Shown: one piece after another, positions 17,979 through 26,682 of the stretch | How positions within the stretch are numbered: the first letter of the stretch is position 1 | How the letters are laid out: the number at the start of each line of letters is the position of its first letter | The notes under the pieces: generated by a model | What the model saw: the letters and a program-made list of their open reading frames with translations, nothing else | Told to the model about the DNA's origin: nothing | The model's database searches: none | Origin: Marinobacter daepoensis DSM 16072 | GTDB lineage: Bacteria; Pseudomonadota; Gammaproteobacteria; Pseudomonadales; Oleiphilaceae | Direction: 5' to 3' | Length of the DNA stretch: 52,931 nucleotides | Assembly: GCF_000421165.1 (NCBI RefSeq) | Contig: NZ_ATWI01000009.1 | Span: forward strand, 890,958 to 943,888 | Program-made: the position numbers and the translations under genes

Positions 17979-19493
17979 TCAAACCGCTTTCGCAGCAATG
18001 ATCTTGTCGTGCCACTCAACCGGACCGGTCTGGTGCACAGAGCTGCCGCGGGAATCCACCGCGACCGTCACCGGCATGTCTTCCACCTCGAACTCATAGA
18101 TGGCTTCCATACCCAGCTCTTCAAAAGCCACAACCTTGGCACCCTTGATAGCCTTGGAGACCAGGTAAGCAGCACCGCCCACGGCCATCAGATAGACCGC
18201 GCCGTGCTTCTTGATGGCGTCAATAGCAACCTGGCCACGCTCAGCTTTACCGATCATGCCGGTCAGGCCGGTTTTCTCCAGCATGGTGTCAGTGAACTTG
18301 TCCATACGCGTCGCTGTGGTTGGGCCTGCCGGGCCAACCACCTCTTCGCGTACCGGATCAACCGGCCCAACGTAATAAATGAACCGCCCTTTCAGATCCA
18401 CCGGCAGCTCTTCGCCCCGCTCAATCATATCCACCATCTTCTTATGGGCGGCGTCACGGCCGGTCAACATCTTGCCGGACAGCAAAACGGTTTCACCCGG
18501 CTGCCAGTCTTTCACGTCTTCCGGCGTTACGGTATCCAGATTCACCCGGCGAACGTTCTCACCCACTTCCCAGGTAATTTCCGGCCAGTCGTCCAGGCTC
18601 GGCGGGGTTTGCAGCGACGGGCCTGAGCCATCCAGCACAAAGTGTGCGTGACGGGTTGCGGCACAGTTCGGGATGATTGCCACTGGCTTGTTGGCCGCAT
18701 GAGTGGGGTAATCTTTAACCTTCACGTCCAGAACGGTGGTCAGCCCCCCCAGGCCCTGCGCGCCGATACCCAACTCGTTCACTTTCTCGAACAATTCCAG
18801 GCGCAGCTCTTCGGAACGGTTGGATGCACCGCGGGCCTGCAGATCGTGAATATCGATCGGGTCCAGCAGGGACTCCTTCGCCAGCTCCATCGCCTTCTCG
18901 GCGGTACCGCCAATACCAATGCCCAGCATGCCAGGCGGACACCAGCCCGCCCCCATTTGCGGAATCATTTTCAAAACCCAGTCAACGACCGAGTCAGACG
19001 GATTCAACATAGCAAACTTGGACTTGGCCTCCGAGCCACCGCCCTTGGCCGCCACGTGGACCTCTACGGTATTACCCGGAACCATCTTGTAATGAATAAT
19101 CGCGGGCGTGTTGTCTTTGGTGTTCTGGCGTTTGCCATCCGGGTCAGCCAGAACCGATGCCCGCAGCACGTTGTCCGGATGGGTATAGGCACGGCGAACA
19201 CCTTCATTGATGACATCATCCAGCGCCATGTCACATTCAAACTTCACGTCCATACCCACGTTCACGAACACGGTCACAATGCCAGTGTCCTGACAGATCG
19301 GACGATGCCCCTGTGCGCACATACGGGAGTTAATCAGAATCTGGGCCATCGCATCCTTGGCCGCCTGGGACTCTTCCTTCTGGTAGGCTTCGTAAACGGC
19401 CTGAATGAAATCTTTCGGGTGGTAATAGGAAATAAACTGCAGCGCGTCGGCTACGCTTTCGATCAAGTCATCCTGGCGGATTACGGTGGTCAT
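17979..19493 (-). CDS. Fumarate hydratase class I
   Basis: This 504-aa iron-sulfur fumarase interconverts fumarate and malate in the TCA cycle. Class I motifs include RPICQDTGIVTVFVNVG near the N-terminus (Cys67 a probable cluster ligand), the mid-region IPNCAATRHAHF, and the C-terminal beta domain with GKMLTGRDAAHKKM. It is oxygen- and superoxide-sensitive as a family. GAGG is placed 6 nt before the ATG. It is monocistronic and convergent with the ATL gene. Confidence 0.96.
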   Translation of the reverse strand: MTTVIRQDDLIESVADALQFISYYHPKDFIQAVYEAYQKEESQAAKDAMAQILINSRMCAQGHRPICQDTGIVTVFVNVGMDVKFECDMALDDVINEGVRRAYTHPDNVLRASVLADPDGKRQNTKDNTPAIIHYKMVPGNTVEVHVAAKGGGSEAKSKFAMLNPSDSVVDWVLKMIPQMGAGWCPPGMLGIGIGGTAEKAMELAKESLLDPIDIHDLQARGASNRSEELRLELFEKVNELGIGAQGLGGLTTVLDVKVKDYPTHAANKPVAIIPNCAATRHAHFVLDGSGPSLQTPPSLDDWPEITWEVGENVRRVNLDTVTPEDVKDWQPGETVLLSGKMLTGRDAAHKKMVDMIERGEELPVDLKGRFIYYVGPVDPVREEVVGPAGPTTATRMDKFTDTMLEKTGLTGMIGKAERGQVAIDAIKKHGAVYLMAVGGAAYLVSKAIKGAKVVAFEELGMEAIYEFEVEDMPVTVAVDSRGSSVHQTGPVEWHDKIIAAKAV

Positions 19494-19667
19494 AGTCGCC
19501 TCATCAGCTTTCTGATTATCGAATAGGGTCGTGTAACAGAGCCGCAGAGTTTACCAGAAAATACTCCAAACGAGTGATGGAACCTATCCTGCTTTCGCGC
19601 TACAACCCTAAAACACTGCGCGCCAGCCAGGGCCCGCCAACAAAAATGAGGAGCAATAGGAGCCCCC

Positions 19668-20441
19668 ATGACAAACCATATCCACGTAGAGCGCCAGGAC
19701 CGGATTCTACGCGTCCGGTTTAACCGCCCCGACCGAAAAAATGCGCTGACACACGCCATGTACACCGCTCTGGGCGATGCTCTGGAGCTCGCCAGTCATG
19801 ACGATGACATACGCTGCGTCCTGTTCACAGGCGACCGTGACTGCTTCACCGCGGGGAACGACCTTGCCGATTTCCTGAAAGGCCTCCCCGGCGATTTCGC
19901 GGATACCCCCGTCGGGCGTTTTCTCGTATTGCTGGCCACCGCCACAAAACCCGTGGTCGCCGCGGTAAACGGACCCGCCGTTGGCATTGGCACCACCATG
20001 CTCCTGCATTGCGACATGGTATACGCGGGTGACAACGCCAGGTTCCAGATGCCTTTTGCCAGTCTGGGGCTGTGCCCGGAGGGGGCCTCAAGCCTGCTGT
20101 TGCCAAGCTGGCTCGGGCGAGCCAGGGCGTCAGAACTCCTGATGTTAGGGGAAGCCTTCAGCGCCGATGACGCCCTGCGCCTGGGACTGATCAACCGGAC
20201 CTGTTCCCCCGACGAAACCGAACAACTGGCGCTCGAAACCTGCCAGAAGCTTGCCGAAAAGGCGCCCTCTGCCATCCGGGCCACCAAAGCGTTGCTGACC
20301 GAGCCAACTCAGGAACAGATTAAACGCACCATGATGACCGAAGGCGCCCTGTTTTCTGAACGACTGAAAACACCCGAAGCCGCCGAAGCCTTCCGGGCGT
20401 TTATGGAGAAACGGAAACCGGATTTTTCATCCTTCCGCTGA
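19668..20441 (+). CDS. Enoyl-CoA hydratase/isomerase family protein
   Basis: This 257-aa crotonase-fold enzyme acts on acyl-CoA in the cytoplasm. The oxyanion-hole motifs are DCFTAGNDLADF and NGPAVGIGTT. In the catalytic region only one clear glutamate is visible (Glu138 in GLCPEGASSLLLP), matching the peroxisomal delta3,delta2-enoyl-CoA isomerase pattern (PEGCSS) rather than the two-glutamate hydratase pattern. An isomerase used in unsaturated fatty acid degradation is therefore my preferred reading. AGGAG lies 5 nt before the start. It is not in an obvious fad operon. Confidence 0.88.
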   Translation: MTNHIHVERQDRILRVRFNRPDRKNALTHAMYTALGDALELASHDDDIRCVLFTGDRDCFTAGNDLADFLKGLPGDFADTPVGRFLVLLATATKPVVAAVNGPAVGIGTTMLLHCDMVYAGDNARFQMPFASLGLCPEGASSLLLPSWLGRARASELLMLGEAFSADDALRLGLINRTCSPDETEQLALETCQKLAEKAPSAIRATKALLTEPTQEQIKRTMMTEGALFSERLKTPEAAEAFRAFMEKRKPDFSSFR

Positions 20442-20448
20442 ACCGACA

Positions 20449-20478
20449 ACGAGGATGAGACAACCTCGACAAACTTTT
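20449..20478 (+). terminator. Weak hairpin with T run after the enoyl-CoA gene
   Basis: CGAGG and CCTCG flank a 9-nt loop just after the stop codon, followed a few bases later by six T residues. The short stem makes this a low-confidence terminator. Confidence 0.35.
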
Positions 20479-20728
20479 TTATCGCAACTATTTTAGGGGT
20501 GTGCAGCACCCTTTAGTACAGAGTAGCCAGAAAGGTCAGAATCACACTTTCGGCTGATCAACACTTGCTACTCTGTCGTTATAGTCAAAGCTACAGAATT
20601 AGCGTTCAAGTGCTGGTGAAAATTTCAGACAACCAATAAAACAGAACAGGCAAAGCGCGGAACCCTGGGGCCGACCGGTTCCGTCCACGCCGGATATAAC
20701 GACACAACAACAGGAAAAGGTTCCCCCC

Positions 20729-23431
20729 ATGTTCAAGAAAACTCTAATAAGTCTTGCCGTGGCTTCTTCCCTTGGGTTGACGGGCTGTTTCGACAATGGA
20801 AGCGATTCCAGGAACGAAAATCCTAAACCAGAGTACGCAGATACCGACTCTCTTTCAGGAAAAACCTATCCGTTTTTTGCTCCAGGGGCCTCCCGACTTC
20901 CTGTGCCAAATGATCTTTTGTACTCAGGTACTGTCGACGGCACCTTCAACCTTGACGTTGATGACAAATCCACCCCTCCCGAGGTTGCCCTTAATCAACT
21001 GAGCGGAGCTTCAACGGTTGCCCCTATTGTCATTCTCACCAGCGGACAGCTGGATGAAAGCGCAGGCAACGTCCAAATTGGAAAAAATGTTCACCTGATC
21101 GAACTGGCGTATGCGAGCGGTGATCCAGTGCAAGGCCTTGGCGCCGGAGAGTCTCCAACGCTTGAAATCACCCTGTCGGGCCCGGCTAACATGCCCAAGG
21201 TACGGGCTGAAGTCGAAACTCTCGGCGGCACTTCGGCCATTCGGATTTTGCCGCTTGAGCCTCTGAAACCCGGTAAGCGCTATGTCGTTGTCGTTACCAA
21301 CGGCGTAAAGGACATCAACGGTGAGCCGATCATTCAGGATCCATCCTATTCCAACCTCACAGCTGAAGGCACAAAAGATAACCCGGGTGCGGAGCTTCCA
21401 AGCCAAGACCTTCTGCCAGTGCGCACTTTGATAAACAAACTCTGGGAACCAATCGCAATCAATTATGCAAAAGCAATTGGCCAGCCTCTTACAGAGGAGC
21501 AGATTGCCCTTAGCTACAGCTTCACAACATCAAAAGATGAGAAAGTTCTACAATATATTGCAGAGCCTGCCTCTTGGTTTGAGGATCAACTGACGGGATT
21601 CTTGTCTGTCTCTGCAGCCAAGAGCGCTATTGAAGCTGGAGCCTCGGACTACGCATCTATCAAGTCAACAGTTAATGGTACAATCGCCGGGTTCCCGAGT
21701 GACAGCATTAAAACTGCATTGGCACCTGCATTTGACGCTCCGCCGCCTTTGGGATGTCAGGGAACAACGGGTCAGGTTGCGGTTTCCTGTGTTTCTGTTG
21801 CATTGGCCACGAGCCTTTCACCATTACTACCAACACCTACCACGTCTAACCGCGGCGCTGACGACTTTACACTGGGCGCCCCCACTGGAGTTGGCTTAGT
21901 CTCCGCTGTCGCCAACAAGGTGTATAAAGAAGTTAATACATTACTGGGTGGCAATGCACCTACCGTTCTCGCGGTTCAGGGCACAGTCTCACTTCCTTAC
22001 TACCTTGGAGCCACCGCAGAGACCGTAGGAGCGAAGGCCTGGAAAGCAGATAACAATCTGGCGACCTCCCTCAACTCAAAGTTCGAGTCCATCAATCTGA
22101 AAATCCCTCAAGGGGTCAAGGGTGAGGGAGGACAGTTCCTTTCTGAAGTCGTAAACACCATTTTCCCATTCCCGGCAAAGGAAACGGATGTTGATGTACC
22201 AGTACTAATTATCTACCCGCAAATACCAAACACCAGAGGGGTAGTCCAATTCCAGCACGGCATCACAACAGACCGAAGCGCAGCCCTGACCTTTGGCACC
22301 GCCCTCGCTGCCCTGGGCTATACTGTCGTCGCTATTGACCAACCCTTGCACGGCGTAGACAGCTTTACTCAGGAAGACCAGGAGCTGCTGGCGAGAACCC
22401 TATTACTGGCAGCAAACCCAAGTTTCACAGACACTGAAATTGCTGGTTTGACCGCGCTGATTCTTGCGGAGGACCAAGCAACGCTGGCAGCCCAGGTTGG
22501 TGACCCAAACACGGCAACGTCTCTGATAAATACAGTCAAGTATGCTGGCAGTACCATTCCAGGCATCGCCGCTTCTGATGATAAAGAAAGGCATTTCGGG
22601 TTAAGCGAATCCGGCGAACTCTTTATCAACTTGCTCAACTTCACAAACACCCGCGACAATGTTCGTCAGAGCGCAGTTGATCAGATGAACCTCCGCATGA
22701 GTCTAAATGACCTGGATCTGTCTCAACTGGGAGGTGCCAGCCTTAATGGCAGCAACTTCTATCTGGCAGGGCATTCACTAGGCACCATCACAGGCACTCC
22801 ATTTGCCGCCAGCGTCAACGCCAACCAGGTTCCCGCCCCAGGTGTCACCGACAACGACATCAGCGGCATAAGCCTGCTAACTCCGGGAGCCGGTATTGTT
22901 CGCATGCTTGAGAACTCGCCTGCGTTTGCCCCCAGTATCATTGCAGGCTTGGCAAATGCGTCTACTCCGGTTCCTCAAAACACGCCGAACTATTCAACCT
23001 TCCTGAACGTCTTCCAGGCAGCAATGGACAGCGCGGATCCTATCAACTTTATTGACAACCTCAGAGCCGGAAATGCCGGAGTTTACAATGCCATTGTGCA
23101 AGGTGACCTCGTCATACCAAACGCTGCGGATGAAAAGCGCTGGGGAATTGAGCCTCTGGAGGGAACACTTCCCGGAGAACTGGCCGGACAGCAGGTTATG
23201 GTCGATGTTGACAGTTTCCCAGCGCCTCTCGCCGGGTCTTACCCATTAGTGGGCCTGGGAGAAGGATTGGACGCAGCGGGCATCGAAAGCTCCCCATTCT
23301 TCTTCAGCATCGAGGGCTATCAAGACGAAGAGGGGAACCTGGGACATGGAACGCCAGTCTCAGCACAGCCGGCACAAGCCTTCGCTGAAATGGTTCTAGG
23401 CACTGATTCGGTTTTCTCTCCAGTCCCTTAA
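20729..23431 (+). CDS. VolA/Pla-1-type surface phospholipase lipoprotein
   Basis: This 900-aa protein has a lipoprotein signal peptide (MFKKTLISLAVASSLGLTGC, lipid-modified Cys20) followed by an acidic/Asn-rich linker. The segment around 45-75 (YPFFAPGASRLPVPNDLLYSGTVDGT) is characteristic of the VolA N-terminal domain. The C-terminal alpha/beta-hydrolase part contains a nucleophile elbow GHSLG with Ser683, and an upstream QFQHGITTDRSAAL segment. Vibrio VolA is a surface-exposed lysophospholipase that releases fatty acids for uptake; by homology this protein should do likewise. The gene is monocistronic, with 287 nt upstream in which I see no strong promoter, and a hairpin pair downstream. 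Asp/His catalytic partners were not assigned. Confidence 0.88.
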   Translation: MFKKTLISLAVASSLGLTGCFDNGSDSRNENPKPEYADTDSLSGKTYPFFAPGASRLPVPNDLLYSGTVDGTFNLDVDDKSTPPEVALNQLSGASTVAPIVILTSGQLDESAGNVQIGKNVHLIELAYASGDPVQGLGAGESPTLEITLSGPANMPKVRAEVETLGGTSAIRILPLEPLKPGKRYVVVVTNGVKDINGEPIIQDPSYSNLTAEGTKDNPGAELPSQDLLPVRTLINKLWEPIAINYAKAIGQPLTEEQIALSYSFTTSKDEKVLQYIAEPASWFEDQLTGFLSVSAAKSAIEAGASDYASIKSTVNGTIAGFPSDSIKTALAPAFDAPPPLGCQGTTGQVAVSCVSVALATSLSPLLPTPTTSNRGADDFTLGAPTGVGLVSAVANKVYKEVNTLLGGNAPTVLAVQGTVSLPYYLGATAETVGAKAWKADNNLATSLNSKFESINLKIPQGVKGEGGQFLSEVVNTIFPFPAKETDVDVPVLIIYPQIPNTRGVVQFQHGITTDRSAALTFGTALAALGYTVVAIDQPLHGVDSFTQEDQELLARTLLLAANPSFTDTEIAGLTALILAEDQATLAAQVGDPNTATSLINTVKYAGSTIPGIAASDDKERHFGLSESGELFINLLNFTNTRDNVRQSAVDQMNLRMSLNDLDLSQLGGASLNGSNFYLAGHSLGTITGTPFAASVNANQVPAPGVTDNDISGISLLTPGAGIVRMLENSPAFAPSIIAGLANASTPVPQNTPNYSTFLNVFQAAMDSADPINFIDNLRAGNAGVYNAIVQGDLVIPNAADEKRWGIEPLEGTLPGELAGQQVMVDVDSFPAPLAGSYPLVGLGEGLDAAGIESSPFFFSIEGYQDEEGNLGHGTPVSAQPAQAFAEMVLGTDSVFSPVP

Positions 23432-23441
23432 ACCTCAAATA

Positions 23442-23506
23442 CAAGCGCTATGGCCCATAGCGCTTGTTCCCTGAAAGCCGCCAGCCAAGAGTTATCGGCG
23501 GCTTTC
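23442..23506. terminator. Two hairpins between convergent volA-like and CoA-transferase genes
   Basis: The first hairpin is a perfect 11-bp stem (CAAGCGCTATG/CATAGCGCTTG, 23442-23466) with a 3-nt loop. The second pairs GAAAGCCGCC (23473-23482) with GGCGGCTTTC (23497-23506). They occupy the 97-nt gap between convergent genes. Flanking T runs are short, so they may act as bidirectional terminators or mRNA 3'-end stabilisers. Confidence 0.6.
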
Positions 23507-23528
23507 AAACTTTTAAAGTTCCCCTCCG

Positions 23529-24590
23529 TTACAACACAAACTTCAACGGCATTCCCAACTGCCTCTGAGTAACCCCATCCCCCCGATCCTGCTCAATCAC
23601 CATCCCTCTGGCTTTCAACTGAGGATGCTCAGCCGCCTCTTCAATCGTCAGGACAGGTTCCACACACGCATCTACTTCCGCAAAGACCTCCTGCCACTTA
23701 GCCAGTGAGCGCTCCGCAATCTTATTTTTGAGGGCGGCTTTCAGTTCATGCTGATGCCGGGACTTTTGGCTCAAGGCGAGGCTTTTTAGCTCCCCCAGCC
23801 CAAGGGCGTCGCACAAGCGTGACGAAAATTGGGGTTCAAGACTGCCAACAGACAACCAACGTCCATCGCTGGTCTGGTAATAATCATAGAAGGTGCCGCC
23901 GTTAAGCATGCCACCCTCCCGCTTCTGGGATTGCCCACCTGCCAACGCAGCGGCACCGGCCATGGCGTTCAGGGCGAAAGCCGCATCGGTCATGCTGATG
24001 TCGATAAAGGCGCCCTCACCGGTATCCTGGCGCTTGATGACAGCAGCCAGGATGCCCATCACGGCATAATGTGAGCCACCGGCCACATCGGCAATCTGAA
24101 TGCCCATGGGTGGTGGACCGCTGTCGGCGCGGCCGCAATGGCTGGCAACACCGGAAATAGCCAGGTAGTTGATGTCGTGGCCGGCTCTGTCTTTATAGGG
24201 GCCGGTCTGACCATAACCGGTAATGGCGCAGTAAATCAGTTTGGGATTGATGGCTTTGAGTACCTCATAGCCTATCCCAAGGCGATCCATCACGCCCGGG
24301 CGAAACTGCTCCACCACAATGTCGTAGCCCTGAACCAGCTGCTTGACCTTTTCAACACTCTCGGGCTGTTTCAGGTTTAGCTGCAAGGTTTGCTTGCCAC
24401 GCGTGAGGTAGGAGAAAGTTGTGCTGAACTTACCATCGTAGGGCGGCATTACCTTGGTCAGATCCACTCTGTCCGGCGCTTCGATGCGCAAGACCTCCGC
24501 GCCCATATCGGCGAGCATCATGGTGGCGTAGGGGCCGGGCAGCAGGGTACTGAAATCCAGAATTTTCAGGTTGGCGAGCGGGGCTGCCAT
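23529..24590 (-). CDS. CaiB/BaiF family protein, alpha-methylacyl-CoA racemase-like
   Basis: This 353-aa family III CoA-transferase-fold protein begins LKILDFSTLLPGPYATMMLADMGAEVLRIE. The segments GHDINYLAISG and MGIQIADVAGGSHY place His138 and Asp168 where alpha-methylacyl-CoA racemases carry their catalytic His/Asp pair. A racemase for 2-methylacyl-CoA (branched-chain lipid degradation) is therefore more likely than a CoA transferase. The start at 24590 has AAGGAG upstream; a longer frame to 24662 begins with an Arg-rich, low-quality extension. It is divergent from an AraC-family regulator gene that may control it (inference). Confidence 0.88.
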   Translation of the reverse strand: MAAPLANLKILDFSTLLPGPYATMMLADMGAEVLRIEAPDRVDLTKVMPPYDGKFSTTFSYLTRGKQTLQLNLKQPESVEKVKQLVQGYDIVVEQFRPGVMDRLGIGYEVLKAINPKLIYCAITGYGQTGPYKDRAGHDINYLAISGVASHCGRADSGPPPMGIQIADVAGGSHYAVMGILAAVIKRQDTGEGAFIDISMTDAAFALNAMAGAAALAGGQSQKREGGMLNGGTFYDYYQTSDGRWLSVGSLEPQFSSRLCDALGLGELKSLALSQKSRHQHELKAALKNKIAERSLAKWQEVFAEVDACVEPVLTIEEAAEHPQLKARGMVIEQDRGDGVTQRQLGMPLKFVL

Positions 24591-24719
24591 AAAGCGTCTC
24601 CTTGTTTTTGGTCGGCGGCAAGAACGTTGGCTCATGCTGCCGGGTTTTGCCGGGCGGGCCAACTGCCGGTTTCGTCATTCCGATTGACCGTTTCTTCCAT
24701 CTGTTAATAAATCAGAAGG

Positions 24720-24747
24720 TTGCATTGTTCTGTCGGGTACTTATGAT
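24720..24747 (+). promoter_or_regulatory. Putative promoter of the AraC-family regulator
   Basis: TTGCAT (24720-24725) and TATGAT (24742-24747) are spaced by 16 nt, leaving a ~25-nt leader before the ATG at 24777. It sits in the 186-nt divergent region shared with the AMACR-like gene. Confidence 0.55.
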
Positions 24748-24776
24748 GAAGTTCGTTTGTTTTTCTGGTTCCTTTT

Positions 24777-25793
24777 ATGTCGACCCTGACCGTCTCACGA
24801 CATTTTGTTGAAGCCTCACTCTCCGGAGCCAGGCGCATGGGGCTGGACACCCGCGACCTTCTTCAGGAGGCCGGCATCTCCCCCGACCTTCTCCGGATCG
24901 AAATGGCGCGAGTCAGCAGCGACCAGTTCAGCAAGCTGATGCAGATCATCTGGCAACGCACCGACGACGAGTTCATGGGCATGGGCCCCCGGCGGGCCCG
25001 CTACGGTACTTTTGCCACGATGTGTGCTCTGGTGATCGGGTGTCAGACTCTGGAAGAGGTTTACCAACAGGCCTTTCGGTTTTCACGGCTGTTTGACCCG
25101 ATGGTAACCATGGAGCTTGATACCCGGAACGAGCGGGTACGGCTGGTAGCACGCATTGAAGGCACCATTCACGACCCGGACTACTTTCTGAGAGAGAGTC
25201 TACTGGTGATCTGGCACCGACTCGGCAGTTGGCTGATTGGCCAGCCCGTCGAGCTGGAGAACGCGGAATTCGACTACCCACGGCCAGACCATGGCGATGA
25301 ATACCGGCACATATTCCACTGCCCGCTCGTGTTTGAATCAGACTGTATTGCGCTGACGTTCAGTAAACGCTTTCTGTCAGCACCGGTTATTCGCGATAAA
25401 CCGGAAATGCGGCAGTTCCTGAAAACATCACCCGCTGATCTGTTGTCACGGCCGGATGAAAGTAATACCTGGACAGGGCGCATTCGTGGATTGATCGGGC
25501 GGGATTTTTCCAAGCCCATGCCGGACTTTGACTGGATTGCCCAAGAGCTGCATACCAGTCCACAAACCCTGAGGCGGCGGCTAAAGCAGGAAAACACATC
25601 GTTTCAGGAGATAAAGGATCTGCTTCGGCGGGATATGGCGATCTATTATCTCTCTCACCCCGAGATTGCCATCAACGACATCGCTGAACGCGTGGGGTTC
25701 ACCGAACCCTCAACCTTCCACCGGGCGTTCAAGAAATGGACCGGTGTCACCCCTGGCGCCTGGAGAGACGGCGAAAGGGGCGACCTGGCCTGA
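24777..25793 (+). CDS. AraC-family transcriptional regulator (arabinose-binding-type N-terminus)
   Basis: This 338-aa regulator has an N-terminal ligand-type domain of the AraC_arabinose_bd class (about 15-200, with VSSDQFSKLMQIIWQRTDDEFMG) and a C-terminal double helix-turn-helix (about 230-330). Key motifs are LHTSPQTLRRRLKQENTSFQEIKD and INDIAERVGFTEPSTFHRAFKKWTG. Related regulators in Pseudomonas respond to amino acids, choline derivatives or lipids. The divergent AMACR-like gene is the natural first target. No Shine-Dalgarno is visible before the ATG. Confidence 0.92.
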   Translation: MSTLTVSRHFVEASLSGARRMGLDTRDLLQEAGISPDLLRIEMARVSSDQFSKLMQIIWQRTDDEFMGMGPRRARYGTFATMCALVIGCQTLEEVYQQAFRFSRLFDPMVTMELDTRNERVRLVARIEGTIHDPDYFLRESLLVIWHRLGSWLIGQPVELENAEFDYPRPDHGDEYRHIFHCPLVFESDCIALTFSKRFLSAPVIRDKPEMRQFLKTSPADLLSRPDESNTWTGRIRGLIGRDFSKPMPDFDWIAQELHTSPQTLRRRLKQENTSFQEIKDLLRRDMAIYYLSHPEIAINDIAERVGFTEPSTFHRAFKKWTGVTPGAWRDGERGDLA

Positions 25794-25796
25794 GGC

Positions 25797-26678
25797 TCAG
25801 CGCTTGCCTCCGCCCTGCTGCAGATTCCTGATCAACTGCCCCAGAGCGCGGGCAATTTCCTGAGCCTGCTCACGATTTTCCGCCAACTGGAAAAGCCTTG
25901 AACCGTCTCTTGGATCGTAAACCCAACAGGCCCCGACCACAGGTTCACAGTCCCAACGGAGTTGTGGATTCACGCCGAATACGGGCAGCGATCTTGTTGT
26001 CCGAACCGTCGTGCCATCAGGATTTCGGTTGATTTCGAGAATGCTGATATTGCCGCTATCCAGCGCCAACTCGTACTGATTATCAGCAGGCCGGTCTAGC
26101 CGGACAACCGTTTTGTCCCGGCGCCAGCCCACCGTATCCAGCAAGGTGTTCAAATGAATAACCAGCGCCTCACGATCGGTATCCGCAAGATAAAGCTGTC
26201 GTAATGCTTTCAGGTCATGACCGCCAGCCGGCTCAATAACCGCCACCGGCTCCTGGGTACCGCCCCCTCCCTCTGCAAGAGCCCGCACACTCGCCCGATT
26301 GGCCTTCTCGATATCGGTAATGAGTTTCAGACTCTGCTGGTAATAAGCACCCTCTGCACCCGCCAGCGTTATGTACTGCTCCAGAGCAGACCGAGCTTCA
26401 TTCAGGTGATTCGCCTGCAACATGGCCCTGCCACGGTAGTAGAAATATTCGGGGGGCTTTTCGCCTTCCATCGCCCGGAGGCGGTTCAGGTATTCCCCTG
26501 CCTCATTCCAGTTTTCAGACACCACCGCTTCTTCGGTTGCCAGCATCAGGCGCCGGATCTCATGTTCCGGCGCCAACGCCTGCGCGGTCCCTGCTTGCAG
26601 GGTCAGCACACAAGACAACATCAGCCCCAGAGACATTCTGCGGCCGGGCAAACACCGCGTTTTCATCAGTGACAACAT
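25797..26678 (-). CDS. Secreted TPR-like protein, unknown function, 293 aa
   Basis: The start at 26678 has AGGAG 7 nt upstream, formed by the end of rmuC; longer in-frame starts lie inside rmuC and are rejected. The protein has a probable signal peptide (to about residue 35, ending AQALA) and then a helical tetratricopeptide-like region (about 38-115, NWNEAGEYLNRLRAM and AMLQANHLNEARSALEQYI). A C-terminal beta-rich domain contains two cysteines (WDCEPVVGACWVYDP). The product is likely periplasmic. It is tightly linked to rmuC (4-nt gap), but no shared role is evident. Only 3 nt separate it from the convergent AraC gene. Confidence 0.8.
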   Translation of the reverse strand: MLSLMKTRCLPGRRMSLGLMLSCVLTLQAGTAQALAPEHEIRRLMLATEEAVVSENWNEAGEYLNRLRAMEGEKPPEYFYYRGRAMLQANHLNEARSALEQYITLAGAEGAYYQQSLKLITDIEKANRASVRALAEGGGGTQEPVAVIEPAGGHDLKALRQLYLADTDREALVIHLNTLLDTVGWRRDKTVVRLDRPADNQYELALDSGNISILEINRNPDGTTVRTTRSLPVFGVNPQLRWDCEPVVGACWVYDPRDGSRLFQLAENREQAQEIARALGQLIRNLQQGGGKR

Positions 26679-26682
26679 ACTG

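Noticed and set aside
17979..19493. Reading the fumarase as an L(+)-tartrate dehydratase
   Set aside because: Length and the single-chain alpha-beta fusion fit class I fumarase better; tartrate dehydratases are usually two separate subunits.
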